Assembly (NCBI RefSeq): GCF_001279005.1
Contig: NZ_LGCN01000225.1
Location: forward strand, 1 to 52,834
Length of the DNA stretch: 52,834 nt
Direction of reading: 5' to 3'
Source of the DNA: Streptomyces caelestis
GTDB taxonomy: Bacteria; Actinomycetota; Actinomycetes; Streptomycetales; Streptomycetaceae
The notes beneath the pieces are model-generated. The model worked only from the letters and a program-made list of their open reading frames with translations. It did no database searches and was not told the origin of the DNA. A program made the position numbers and the translations under genes. Below, piece by piece: positions 1 to 8,284 of the stretch. Positions within the stretch are counted from its first letter, which is position 1, and every line of letters starts with the position of its first letter.

Positions 1-112
1 AGAGCTGCCAGGTCAGCAGCCGCACGGCGTCGGAGGACAGCCGGGGGTGCCGGATCAGGTCGTGGGAGAACTGGGAGAAGCCGCGCGGGGGCGCGATATG
101 GTGCCGGTACAT
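1..112 (-). CDS. Helix-turn-helix replication-type protein, N-terminal part (runs off window)
   Basis: Only the first 37 codons are in the window. On the minus strand an ATG at 112 opens MYRHHIAPPRGFSQFSHDL and continues through DAVRLLTWQL to the window edge. This opening resembles a family of Streptomyces helix-turn-helix proteins carried on plasmids and integrative elements and often annotated as replication or regulatory proteins; that link is from memory of the family. A short GGAAGG lies about 15 bases upstream. The DnaB-like helicase relic beside it fits an eroded mobile replicon. Function is not provable from this fragment. Confidence 0.45.
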   Translation of the reverse strand, partial: MYRHHIAPPRGFSQFSHDLIRHPRLSSDAVRLLTWQL

Positions 113-411
113 CACGGTGGAGCTGGTGCCTTCCACTAGTGGTCCAGGCCCTCGCGAACGGGGTGCAAGCCGTCGCGGGGGCCGATTTGTTGCGACACTA
201 CCGCACGGAAAGTAGGCACACGTACGCGTTGAGTGAAGATCCCGCGGCTCACCCTTCGGCGGGCCGGAACCGGGTGAGGTGACGCTCCGTCCCGTGACCG
301 GCGCCCTCGCCCTCTAGGCGGTGAGCCGTTTCCAACCTCAGCTTGACGTCGCGAGGTGAAGCGCGAGCACGGCCTTGACCAGGTCGGTGATGCGGGTGGT
401 GCTGCGGCTAG

Positions 412-618
412 CTGGACGACCTCCGCGAGTCCGGAGCCATCACGTTCGCCGCAGATACCATCCTGCTACTCCACCGGGAGGACGCCTGCACCCTGGACAC
501 CCCGCGGGCCGGCGAAGCCGATTTCTACGTGGCGAAACACCGACAGGGGCCCACGGCGGTGATCATCACCGCGTTCCAAGGCCACTACAGACGGTTCGTC
601 GACATGCCGCAGACCTGA
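412..618 (+). pseudogene. DnaB-like replicative helicase, C-terminal relic
   Basis: Reading from 412 to the TGA at 616-618 gives the tail of a DnaB-family helicase: LDDLRESGAITFAADTILLL, then HRED, then GEADFYVAKHR, then AFQGHYRRFVDM. In intact DnaB this segment is the last part of the RecA-like ATPase core (the LRESG..DAD..L.LHR and AKxRxGP...F region). No start codon or upstream helicase sequence is present in any frame, so about 400 N-terminal residues of a normal DnaB are missing. It is a truncated remnant, probably of a plasmid or integrative element. The helicase identity is quite secure; its history is inferred. Confidence 0.7.
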
Positions 619-639
619 CCTCCGCCTCTGTCCCAAGCC

Positions 640-957
640 TCACCGGACGGGTTCGAGCAGATCCACCGTGGTCAGCCCGGTCTCGCCGTGGACGAGCTGG
701 AGGGCGACTTCGGCGCGGGCAGCCAGGTCGAGGGGGTCAAGGTCCTCGGTGTAGGAGGCGTGGACGATGCGGTCGAGGCCAGCGCCGAGGAGCGGGGCGG
801 CAGAGCGAAGGGACGCTTCGAGCGCGACACCGTGGGTGGCTCCGCCGTGGAGGATGATGTTGCGGGTCCGGTAGAGGCGGCGCATGGCGATGCGGAACGC
901 CTTGGTGACGTCGTTGAGCTGGGATCGGCTAAGGTGGTTCCAGACTTGAAGGGGCAC
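640..957 (-). pseudogene. HEPN-like domain protein, C-terminal fragment
   Basis: The minus-strand frame closing at 640 reads as natural protein for about 105 residues (VWNHLSRSQLNDVTKAFRIA, then RRLYRTRNIILHGG, ending DLLEPVR). The RNIILH segment matches the R-x4-H signature of HEPN domains, which act as RNases or structural modules in defence and toxin systems. Upstream of about 957 the frame stops looking like coding sequence, and there is no credible start or ribosome-binding site, so this appears to be a 5-prime-truncated gene. The HEPN assignment rests on one short motif and the helical character around it. Confidence 0.4.
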
Positions 958-985
958 TCGCTTCGGCCACTGCCCCTCTTTTCTT

Positions 986-1018
986 TGGCTCGCACACCAC
1001 CCGGTGGTGTGCGAGCCA
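986..1018 (+). terminator. Rho-independent terminator hairpin
   Basis: A perfect 15-bp stem (986-1000 with 1004-1018, arm TGGCTCGCACACCAC) with a 3-base loop is followed on the plus strand by ATTTTCTTT. This is a textbook intrinsic terminator. No intact plus-strand gene ends here, so it probably belonged to a lost gene of the eroded region. Confidence 0.7.
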
Positions 1019-1066
1019 TTTTCTTTACACGCGATCAGCGCGCACGGCAGGGAAACGGCGGCACGG

Positions 1067-1228
1067 CTAGGCAACAGGGCAGGTGAGCGGGAGGACGCCT
1101 TCGGTCAGCCGACCGGCGAGGTGGGTGTGGGGGGCAGCGGCTTCCGTCAGCCAGTCCGCAGCGGTCAGGCCGTCGACCAGGGGACGCAGTTCGCCCTGGC
1201 CCACCGGCACCCAGATGACGAGGACTCC
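1067..1228 (-). pseudogene. Unknown protein, C-terminal remnant cut by IS end
   Basis: On the minus strand about 54 codons end at a TAG (1067-1069). They read as ordinary protein: PGVLVIWVPVGQGELRPLVD, then GLTAADWLTE, then LAGRLTEGVLPL. The frame has no start and loses coding character at about 1229, exactly where the IS-like terminal sequence begins. It looks like the tail of a gene interrupted by the insertion. The family was not recognised. Confidence 0.35.
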
Positions 1229-1229
1229 A

Positions 1230-1350
1230 GGGTCTGTCGTCAAATGATCTTCGTTTGGGGATCGTGGTCGGGTGATACGTCGCCATGAACTGTCCGGTAC
1301 CGAGTGGGCAACAGCCTCCGTCCCCTGGTCCCGGGCTGGCGCATCGTATG
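1230..1350 (+). mobile_element. Left-end relic of an IS5-type insertion sequence
   Basis: The stretch starts with GGGTCTGTCGTCAAATGATC, which resembles the terminal inverted repeats of Streptomyces IS5-group elements. About 40 bases on, an ATG at 1272 opens MIRRHELSGTEW, the typical N-terminus of an IS5-type DDE transposase (RRHELsdaeW...LrPLlP). The frame then slips by one base: the expected LRPLVPG continuation is readable in the neighbouring frame from about 1316. The rest of the transposase and the right end are absent. The element is dead. Confidence 0.55.
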
Positions 1351-1503
1351 TGACGACAGTTCCTGACAGGACGGCCGCCGCACGTTCCGCCGGACCAGGT
1401 CGTTGGCCGTGGCTTCACCGGGCCTGGACCGGACGGGTCCACTTTGGGCGAGGCGGTCCCGTCCGGACGCGCCGGTAAGGCACGGTCCAGGTGAGGAGGC
1501 GGA

Positions 1504-1695
1504 ATGCGGCACGAAGAGCACGAGATGACACCGGCCCGCTGGCTGATGGTGCCCGCGGGGGTGGAGATCGACCTCGACCCGCCGTGCGGGTCCGCCCGGT
1601 CCGCGGGCCGGCACCCGGGCGAGGAGTACGCGGCACGGCACGCGGCCGTCTGCCGCCGCTGCGGCGCACCGCAGCCGTCGCGCAACGGGACCTGA
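1504..1695 (+). CDS. Small hypothetical protein with CxxC pair
   Basis: A 63-residue ORF starting MRHEEHEMTPARWLMVPAG sits after a good ribosome-binding site (GTGAGGAGGCGGA). It ends with CRRCGAPQ, a CxxC that could be half of a zinc-binding site; another Cys lies mid-protein in DLDPPCGSA. The size, GC-rich third positions and the clean gap before the convergent monooxygenase gene support a real gene. Similar short CxxC proteins are common in Streptomyces and mostly have no assigned function. Confidence 0.5.
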   Translation: MRHEEHEMTPARWLMVPAGVEIDLDPPCGSARSAGRHPGEEYAARHAAVCRRCGAPQPSRNGT

Positions 1696-1710
1696 GGCGG
1701 GGCCCGGGCC

Positions 1711-2721
1711 TCAGGCGGCGGAGACCGCCGGCGCCTGCGCGTACGTCGCGTGCGCGGGGAAGTGCGGCAGGACGTACTCGCCGAGCTCCCGCAGCACCTC
1801 GGCGGCCGGCCTGCGGCCGTGCCGGAGGTCGAGCACGACGTGGTGCACGCCGGTGTCCCGCAGCCCTTCGAGGTGGCTGCGCAGATAGCGCCGCCCGGTC
1901 CGGTAGCCGAGCGGGATGGCGCGGGGGCGGGCGTCGGGCCGGTCGACGAGGTCGAGGCGGAGCGTCTGCGCGAACGGTTTGCGGGGCTCGCCCGCGTCGT
2001 GGACCGCCTTCCGCCACAGCGCCGTGGTGCGGCACTGCTGGATCAGCGGGCGCGGCTCCATGAGCCAGCCGTCGGCGTGCTCGGCGATCCACGGCACGCT
2101 CTGCCGGCTGTGGCCCGTCACCAGGACCGGGACGCGGCCGCCGGACGGCTCGGACGGCCCGGGCGGCACGCCCGCGTCGCCGAAGGCGCCGTGGTGCGGG
2201 CCGGCGGCCGGGGAGTCCTCCGTCCACAGGCGGCGCAGGGTGGAGACGGCGGTGCGGAACAGCGCCCCGCTGTCGTCGCGGTCGGGCCCGTACGCGGGGA
2301 ACTCCACGCTCCGGTCCCCGGCGGCCGCGCCGAGCACCAGGCGCCGTCCGCTGAGCAGGTCCAGGCGGGCGGCGGACTTCGCGGTGTCGACGGGACGGTG
2401 CGGCGGCAGCACGGTCGAGCCGGTGGCCAGGGCGATGCGCGAGGTGCGCGCCGCGATGTGGGTCAGCCAGGTCCAGGGGTCGTACGCCCGCCCGGTGTCG
2501 CCGAACGCCGGGGCCGGCGGCGGGATGTCACGCGCCCACAGGGCCGCGAACCCGGCGCGCTCGGCCTGGACGGCGCGTTCGGTCTGCCCGGCGGCGTCCA
2601 TCCGGGCCGCCGGCCCGTCGTACGGCTCCAGGGGGAGGAACACGCCCAGGGTCAGGGCGCCGGGGCGGAACATGCGCGCGTATCCGGGGTGCGCCGCGAA
2701 CCGTGAGTCGAAGCAGGACAT
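1711..2721 (-). CDS. Luciferase-like (LLM) flavin- or F420-dependent monooxygenase
   Basis: A 336-residue protein of the bacterial luciferase-like TIM-barrel family, which uses FMNH2 or F420 for oxidations. Support comes from the N-terminal strand GALTLGVFLPLEPYDGP, the early AERAGFAALWARDIP helix, the RIALATGSTVLPPHRP strand, LDLLSGRRLVLGAAAGDRS and the VPVLVTGHSRQS segment. Start is the ATG at 2721, placed 5 bases after GGAGG; upstream codons are non-coding. It is divergent from the IS701-like gene and lies at the left edge of the 3-hydroxyanthranilate locus, so it may be a tailoring oxygenase or simply a border gene. The substrate cannot be read from sequence. Confidence 0.8.
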   Translation of the reverse strand: MSCFDSRFAAHPGYARMFRPGALTLGVFLPLEPYDGPAARMDAAGQTERAVQAERAGFAALWARDIPPPAPAFGDTGRAYDPWTWLTHIAARTSRIALATGSTVLPPHRPVDTAKSAARLDLLSGRRLVLGAAAGDRSVEFPAYGPDRDDSGALFRTAVSTLRRLWTEDSPAAGPHHGAFGDAGVPPGPSEPSGGRVPVLVTGHSRQSVPWIAEHADGWLMEPRPLIQQCRTTALWRKAVHDAGEPRKPFAQTLRLDLVDRPDARPRAIPLGYRTGRRYLRSHLEGLRDTGVHHVVLDLRHGRRPAAEVLRELGEYVLPHFPAHATYAQAPAVSAA

Positions 2722-2977
2722 ACGGCCTCCGAGGAAGAATTCGCCCACTGCCACCGGTCTCCGTGCGTCAACGTAAGGGCCGCCTCCCTCCCCGCCTGCC
2801 GAAACCGCGCACCGTACCTGGCCGGTCCGCGCACCGCGCCGCCGTGCCCGCCCGCGCCCGCGTAGCCTCGAAACATCCTCTTGACCAGCACGTTTGCCAC
2901 GCCTTGGTCTCGTCTTGGACGCCCCGTCCGAGGCTGCCTGAGCACGCAGTCGGGAACGAGTGGCGAGGTGGGACGGA

Positions 2978-4198
2978 ATGCAGACCAGACTGCACAGGCG
3001 CACCATGCAGGACGAGCTGTTCCCCCCGGCACCGGGGGACTCCCCCGAGCGCGTCCTGGAGGAGCTGAGCACGGTGCTCTTCGAGTCCCTGCCGCGCAGC
3101 GACCAGCGGCGCCGGGGCGTGGAGTACGTACAGGGCCTGCTCGGTGTCGAGGGCCGCAAGTCGATACGGAACATCTCCTCGTTGTTCGGCGGTGAGGCGG
3201 CGGAGCAGAGCCTGCACCACTTCATCAGCGGTTCCACCTGGGACTGGAGTCCCGTGCGCCGCGCCCTCGCCCGTCATCTGGAGGAGCTCGTGCCGGCCCG
3301 TGCCTACGTGCTGCGGCCGATGGTGATCCCCAAGGCGGGCGACAGTTCGGTCGGTGTGGACCGTCGTTTCGACCCCGCCCGCGGCCAGATGACGAACGCG
3401 CAGCAGGCCGTCGGCGTGTGGGCGGTGTCGGACGAGCACAGCACTCCCGTCAACTGGCGTCTGCACCTGCCGGAGGCGTGGCTGGACGACGCCACCCGGC
3501 GCCGGCAGGCGTCGATCCCGGAGAGCGCCTCGGCCGAGACCATGGACCAGTGCTGTGTGGAGGCGTACTGCGGCACCGTCCGGGACTGGGGCCTGCCGGC
3601 CCGTCCGGCCGTCATGGACGCCCGCGAGGCCGACGTCGCGGGGGTCGTGGCCGGGCTGCGGGCCGTGGGGGCGCCGATGCTGCTGCGGGTCAGCGCCAAC
3701 CTGCGGGTGGCCGCGGTCGACCCGGGTCTGCCCCGTACGACCGCCGAGACGGAGATGACGGCGCACCAGCTGATGCTGGTGGCGCGTCCGCTGCGCCAGC
3801 CGGTCATCCAGCGCGGGCCGGACGGCGGCGGTGTGCACGCGGGTCTGACCGCGGCCGTCAAGGTGCGGCTGCCCCAGCGCGCCTCCCGCCGGCCCTCCCG
3901 GCACGGCGGCCTGGTGCTCCTCGGCGTCGGCGAGAACGGCGGGCGCTGGCCGGGTGAGCTGTGGCTGACCAACATCACCGACCTGCATCCCGCCCAGTTG
4001 CTGCGGCTGATCCGGGCGACCCGGCGCGTGGAGCAGGACTTCGCGAGGATCGCCGAGCGGGTGGGCGTGAAGGACTTCTCCGGCCGCTCCTTCAACGGCT
4101 GGCACCGGCACGCCACCCTCGCCTCGGCCGCCCACGCCGTCGCGGTGCTGTCCGGTACGGCCGAGCCGGCGGCGGAGGTGGCCTCCGTGCCCGCGTGA
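2978..4198 (+). CDS. IS701-type transposase-like protein, probably domesticated regulator
   Basis: 406 residues, related to the DDE transposase of IS701-family elements (RSDQRRRGVEYVQGLL, then SVGVDRRF, then VNWRLHLPEAW). In active IS701 enzymes the segment before the SVGV strand contains an Asp in a WVIDDTxFPKKG-type motif; here the matching residues 111-121 read VLRPMVIPKAG, so the first catalytic Asp is gone. The second strand keeps an Asp (VMDAREAD, near residue 214). No terminal repeats flank the gene. Such single-copy proteins are common at Streptomyces biosynthetic clusters and may act as DNA-binding regulators; that role is inference. The ATG at 2978 follows GAGGTGGGA; a GTG at 2960 is possible. 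Confidence 0.7.
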   Translation: MQTRLHRRTMQDELFPPAPGDSPERVLEELSTVLFESLPRSDQRRRGVEYVQGLLGVEGRKSIRNISSLFGGEAAEQSLHHFISGSTWDWSPVRRALARHLEELVPARAYVLRPMVIPKAGDSSVGVDRRFDPARGQMTNAQQAVGVWAVSDEHSTPVNWRLHLPEAWLDDATRRRQASIPESASAETMDQCCVEAYCGTVRDWGLPARPAVMDAREADVAGVVAGLRAVGAPMLLRVSANLRVAAVDPGLPRTTAETEMTAHQLMLVARPLRQPVIQRGPDGGGVHAGLTAAVKVRLPQRASRRPSRHGGLVLLGVGENGGRWPGELWLTNITDLHPAQLLRLIRATRRVEQDFARIAERVGVKDFSGRSFNGWHRHATLASAAHAVAVLSGTAEPAAEVASVPA

Positions 4199-4261
4199 GC
4201 GCGAGGAGCGGCGCAGTGTACGGACGGGTCAAGGCCCTGTCCGAAAATCATCGCCCGTTGT

Positions 4262-4338
4262 GTCAGCTCACCGACCGATCCGGCCGGTGAGCTGACGGAC
4301 TCTGCGGGGCAGCTGACGGATTGCCGGAACGGCCTTTG
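4262..4338. promoter_or_regulatory. Operator-like repeats upstream of the esterase/3-HAA operon
   Basis: The 205-base gap before the esterase gene holds a 12-bp inverted repeat GTCAGCTCACCG (4262-4273 and 4285-4296) and two direct copies of GCTGACGGA (from 4291 and 4312, 21 bases apart). CGGCCTTTG starts at 4330, 17 bases after the second CTGACG core (4313). The same CTGACG..CTGACG..CGGCCTTTG layout recurs before the KAS III gene. This looks like a binding region for a pathway regulator. Confidence 0.5.
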
Positions 4339-4403
4339 GCGACCTCCGAAGCGGCGGAACAGGATCGGCGGACCGATCCGTCCGAGTGCCCGAGGAGTCC
4401 ACC

Positions 4404-6038
4404 ATGGCCAGCCAGTCGCAGGCCGCAGGCAAGCGTCCGGGTGTGTCCGCCGTCGTCGCGGGCCCGTCCCGCGCCGTGACCGGGAACCGGGTCGTGGTGC
4501 GCACGTCGGCCGGGCGGGTGGCCGGCGAACGCGCCGGCCGCGTCGCCGTCTTCCGCGGCGTCCCGTACGCCGCACCGCCGGTGGGCGCCCTGCGTTTCGC
4601 CTCCCCGCGGCCCCCCGTGCCCTGGTCCGGCGTGCGGGAGGCCGTGCGCTTCACCGACGTCTCCTTCCAGAGCGTCATCCCCAACCGGCCGGTGCCGCCC
4701 AGCGACGAGGACTCGCTGTACGCCAACGTCTGGACGCCCGACCCCGGCGGCAGCCGGCCGGTCCTGGTCTACGTCCACGGCGGCGGCTGGCAGGCCGGGG
4801 CCGGCAGTCTGCCCGCGTACGACGGGGCGCGGCTCGCGCACCGCGGCGACCTGGTCGTCGTCACCTTCAACTACCGCCTCGGCGTCCTCGGGTTCGGTCT
4901 GCACGAGGACCTGGCCGACCCGGAGACCGGGCACTTCGCCAACTGGGGGCTGCAGGACCAGGAGGCGCTGCTGCGCTGGGTGCACGCCAACGCCGCCGCC
5001 TTCGGCGGGGACCCGGGCAACATCACCGTGTGCGGCACCTCGGCGGGCGGCGCCACGGCCTGGCAGCTGGCGCTGCTGCCCGCTCTGCGCGGCCTGATCC
5101 GGCGCATCGTGTCGATCAGTCCCAGCCACGTCACGCCGCCCGCCACCGCCCTGACGCCCGAGGACTCCCGCACCGCCTACGAGGCCGTGGCCCGCCGTCT
5201 GGGCACCACCGTCGCCGGGTTGCGGGCCGTGCCGGCCGCCGCGCTCGTCGGGGCCTGGGACGAGGTCTTCGCCCCGCGGCCCGAGGACCGGATCGTGGGC
5301 AGCGGGCGCTGGTACCGCGGCCCGGTCGTGGACGGGCGCACCATGCCCGCCCACGACCACCGGATGCCGACGCCCGACGTGCCCGTGCTGTCGGTCCACA
5401 CCAGCACCGAGGGCGCCTTCTACACCGGCCCGAGTTCCCCGCAGCCCGCGCCCGCCCCCCGTGACGACGCCGAGCTGGTGCGGGTCGTGCGCGAGGTGCT
5501 GGACCTGGGCCGGCCGGGCGCCGGTGACGACCTCGCGGCCGCCTGCGCCACCGCCTACCGGGCCGCGGCCCAGGACGCCGGTCTGCCGGCCGACCCGCTG
5601 TCCCTGTGGACCGAGGTCCTGGGGGACGCGTTCTTCCGGCACCAGATCGTCCGGTTCGCCGAGCGCCACGCCCGGCTCGGCACCAGCCCCCTGTACGCGA
5701 TGGAGTTCGCCCACCCGGCGCTGCCGCCCCACTTCGGCACCCCGCACGAGGCGACCTCGCCGTTCCTGTTCGGCACCCACCGGCTGCCGCAGTTCGCCCC
5801 GGTCTTCGGCGACGGGCCCGTCGAGCGGCTGCTGTCCGACATCTTCGTCGACGCCGTGGCCGCCTTCGCCCGTACCTCCGCCCCCCACACCCCGAACACG
5901 GCCGACTGGCCGCCGTTCACCCCCGGAGCACCCAGCACGCTCGTCCTCGGCGGGCCCGGCATCGCCGAGGTCGCCCGCACCCCGAAGCTCGCCCAGCTCG
6001 GCTTCTGGGACACCGTCGGCTGGGAGCCCCGCCTCTGA
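4404..6038 (+). CDS. Type B carboxylesterase
   Basis: 544 residues of the carboxylesterase/cholinesterase-type alpha/beta hydrolase family. Visible motifs are the N-terminal GVPYAAPPVGALRF, the oxyanion loop HGGGWQAG, the nucleophile elbow GTSAGG (Ser near residue 213; most family members have GESAGG), the acid in TSTEGAFY and the His in HFGTPHE. No signal peptide is seen, so it should be cytoplasmic. The ATG at 4404 follows CGAGGAG. It is the first gene of the run that makes 3-hydroxyanthranilate. It may hydrolyse or transfer an ester or amide in the pathway, or give self-protection; the sequence does not decide this. Confidence 0.85.
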   Translation: MASQSQAAGKRPGVSAVVAGPSRAVTGNRVVVRTSAGRVAGERAGRVAVFRGVPYAAPPVGALRFASPRPPVPWSGVREAVRFTDVSFQSVIPNRPVPPSDEDSLYANVWTPDPGGSRPVLVYVHGGGWQAGAGSLPAYDGARLAHRGDLVVVTFNYRLGVLGFGLHEDLADPETGHFANWGLQDQEALLRWVHANAAAFGGDPGNITVCGTSAGGATAWQLALLPALRGLIRRIVSISPSHVTPPATALTPEDSRTAYEAVARRLGTTVAGLRAVPAAALVGAWDEVFAPRPEDRIVGSGRWYRGPVVDGRTMPAHDHRMPTPDVPVLSVHTSTEGAFYTGPSSPQPAPAPRDDAELVRVVREVLDLGRPGAGDDLAAACATAYRAAAQDAGLPADPLSLWTEVLGDAFFRHQIVRFAERHARLGTSPLYAMEFAHPALPPHFGTPHEATSPFLFGTHRLPQFAPVFGDGPVERLLSDIFVDAVAAFARTSAPHTPNTADWPPFTPGAPSTLVLGGPGIAEVARTPKLAQLGFWDTVGWEPRL

Positions 6039-6150
6039 CCCGCCGTCACGCACGGCGCATGGACCGGTCTCTTTCCCGGGCCGGTCTCCCCACCACCCGC
6101 GCGCCCGTATGCGTGGGCGCACTGCCCACTTCTTGCGTCTGGAGAGATTC

Positions 6151-7320
6151 GTGGACAACTCGCTCGTCGATATCGAACTCAAGTTCGCTCCCCAGCAGCC
6201 GCCCTGGGACGACCCCGATCAGGTGCGCCGGGTCCGGTCGGACCTCGCGAGCCGTCCCCCGCTGGTGCGCGGTGACGACGTGCGCACCCTGCGCCGCCAG
6301 CTCGCCCGGGTCGCGGCCGGCGAGGCCCTGGTGGTGCAGGCCGGGGACTGTGCGGAGGACCCCAACGAGAGTTCCGCCGGGCACGTCGCCCGCAAGGCGG
6401 CCCTGCTCGACCTGCTGGCCGGCGCGCTCCGGCTGGTCGCCGGCAAGCCGGTGATCCGCGTGGGCCGCATCGCGGGACAGTTCACCAAGCCGCGTTCGCA
6501 GTCCACCGAGCAGGTCGGCGGTCTCGAACTGCCCGTCTACCGCGGCCACATGGTCAACGATCCCGATCCCACGCCCGAGGGCCGCCGGCCCGATCCGCTG
6601 CGCCTGCTGACCGGCTACATGGCGGCCGACGACATCATGAGCCACCTCGGCTGGAACGGATCGTCCGGGTCGGACCGCATCGACCCCGCGATGTGGACCA
6701 GCCACGAGGCCCTGCTGCTCGACTACGAGGTCCCGCTGCTGCGGAGCGAGGCGGACGGGACCCTGCTGGCCTCCACCCACTGGCCGTGGATCGGGGAGCG
6801 CACCCGGCAGCCGGACGGCGCGCACGTCGCCCTGCTGGCCGGCGTGACCAACCCCGTGGCCTGCAAGGTGGGCCCGCGCACCACCACGGACGAGGTGCTG
6901 GAGCTGTGCCGGCTGCTGGACCCGCGGCGCGAGGCGGGACGGCTCACCCTCATCGCCCGCATGGGCGCCGGCGCCGTCGCCGACGCCCTGCCCCCGCTGG
7001 TCGAGGCGGTGCGCGAGGCCGGTCACCCGGTGATCTGGCTGACCGACCCGCTGCACGCCAACACCGTGACCACCCCCGGCGGATTCAAGACCCGTTACGT
7101 GGAGGCGGCCGAGCGCGAGGTCGTCGCGTTCCACCAGGCGGTCGTGGACCACGGCGGCGTCGCCGGCGGTCTGCACCTGGAGGCGACCCCCGACGCCGTC
7201 CTGGAGTGCGCGGCGAACGAGACGGAGGCCGCCAGGATCGGCGACGCCTACGAGAGCTTCTGCGACCCGCGGCTCAACGCCGGCCAGGCCATCTCCGTCG
7301 TCTCCGCGTGGCACATATGA
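6151..7320 (+). CDS. Class II 3-deoxy-D-arabino-heptulosonate 7-phosphate (DAHP) synthase
   Basis: Condenses phosphoenolpyruvate with erythrose 4-phosphate, the first step of the shikimate pathway. The 389-residue protein shows class II signatures: QAGDCAED, VGRIAGQFTKPRS, MWTSHEALLLDYE, THWPWIGERTRQ, NPVACKVGP, LIARMGAG, WLTDPLHANT and GGLHLEAT. It is shorter than housekeeping class II enzymes (about 460 residues), like PhzC of phenazine clusters, suggesting relaxed feedback control. The GTG at 6151 after GGAGAG is chosen; the reading frame runs further upstream but without coding character. Its place beside the ADIC synthase and isochorismatase genes indicates a dedicated chorismate supply for the cluster. 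Confidence 0.9.
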   Translation: MDNSLVDIELKFAPQQPPWDDPDQVRRVRSDLASRPPLVRGDDVRTLRRQLARVAAGEALVVQAGDCAEDPNESSAGHVARKAALLDLLAGALRLVAGKPVIRVGRIAGQFTKPRSQSTEQVGGLELPVYRGHMVNDPDPTPEGRRPDPLRLLTGYMAADDIMSHLGWNGSSGSDRIDPAMWTSHEALLLDYEVPLLRSEADGTLLASTHWPWIGERTRQPDGAHVALLAGVTNPVACKVGPRTTTDEVLELCRLLDPRREAGRLTLIARMGAGAVADALPPLVEAVREAGHPVIWLTDPLHANTVTTPGGFKTRYVEAAEREVVAFHQAVVDHGGVAGGLHLEATPDAVLECAANETEAARIGDAYESFCDPRLNAGQAISVVSAWHI

Positions 7321-7376
7321 GCCGCCCCGGGCGTGGCGGTCCCCACCCGCACGGCAGTGAAGGAGGAAGGCACGAC

Positions 7377-8159
7377 ATGCAGCACACGAGCGAGAGCAGA
7401 CTGGCCCTGGTCACCGGCGCCGCCGGCGGCATCGGCACGGCCGTGGCCCGCGTCCTGGGCGAACGGGGTGTCGCGGTGGCCGCGGTGGACCGCGACGCCG
7501 AGCAGCTCGACGAGGTGACCGAGAAGATGGGCGCGGACGGGCTGCCGGTGTCGCCCTTCGCCGCGGACGTCACCGACAGCGCCGCGGTCGAGACCGTCGT
7601 CGCGGAGATCGAACAGCGCCTCGGCCCGGTCGACTACCTCGTCAACGCCGCCGGAGTGCTGCGCCTCGGCGAGGTGAGCACCTTCAGCGACGACGACTGG
7701 AACAGCACCTTCGCCGTCAACACCACCGGCGTCTTCCACCTGTCGCGCTCCGTGGTGGGCCGCATGGTGGCGCGCGGCCGCGGAGCCGTCGTCACCGTCG
7801 CGTCCAACGCGGCCGTGACGCCCCGTTCGGGGATGGCGGCGTACGCGGCCTCCAAGGCGGCCGCGGAGATGTTCACCAAGAGCCTCGGCCTGGAGGTGGC
7901 CCGGCACGGCATCCGCTGCAACATCGTCGCGCCCGGCTCCACCGACACCCCGATGCTCAGCTCGATGTGGCAGGACGCGTCCGGTCCGCACGCCACCATC
8001 GCCGGGAGCCCGGAGGCGTTCCGGGTCGGCATCCCGCTGGGCAAGCTCGCCCGGCCCGCCGACGTCGCGCACGCCGTCGCCTTCCTGCTCTCCGACGAGG
8101 CCTCCCACATCACCCTGCACACCCTGACCGTCGACGGCGGGGCCGCCCTGGGCGCCTAG
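7377..8159 (+). CDS. Short-chain dehydrogenase, EntA/DhbA-like (2,3-dihydro-3-hydroxyanthranilate dehydrogenase)
   Basis: 260-residue classical [11 protein letters not shown] nucleotide-binding loop, NAAG, catalytic Ser in [14 protein letters not shown], and an [12 protein letters not shown] segment. It resembles EntA/DhbA enzymes, which oxidise a dihydro-aromatic acid to the aromatic one using NAD+. With ADIC synthase and isochorismatase next door, the expected substrate is 2,3-dihydro-3-hydroxyanthranilate and the product 3-hydroxyanthranilate. The ATG at 7377 follows GGAGGAAGG. The gene lies 56 bases after the DAHP synthase gene, consistent with an operon. The specific substrate is inferred from context. 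Confidence 0.85.
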   Translation: MQHTSESRLALVTGAAGGIGTAVARVLGERGVAVAAVDRDAEQLDEVTEKMGADGLPVSPFAADVTDSAAVETVVAEIEQRLGPVDYLVNAAGVLRLGEVSTFSDDDWNSTFAVNTTGVFHLSRSVVGRMVARGRGAVVTVASNAAVTPRSGMAAYAASKAAAEMFTKSLGLEVARHGIRCNIVAPGSTDTPMLSSMWQDASGPHATIAGSPEAFRVGIPLGKLARPADVAHAVAFLLSDEASHITLHTLTVDGGAALGA

Positions 8160-8168
8160 CGCCCGTCG

Positions 8169-8225
8169 CGCGCGGCCGGAGAAGGAACGCGGTCCGGTGG
8201 ACCGCGGGCCCGCACCGGCCGCGCG
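8169..8225. other. Nested hairpins between dehydrogenase and isochorismatase genes
   Basis: An 11-bp outer stem CGCGCGGCCGG (8169-8179 with 8215-8225) encloses a perfect 8-bp hairpin CGCGGTCC (8188-8195 with 8199-8206, loop GGT). There is no T-tract. It may tune expression, stabilise the downstream mRNA or cause partial termination inside the operon. Confidence 0.45.
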
Positions 8226-8284
8226 GCTCCCCCGCGCCCCCTCGGGGCGCGGTCCGCACCGACGAGAAAGGACACCGAGCCCCG

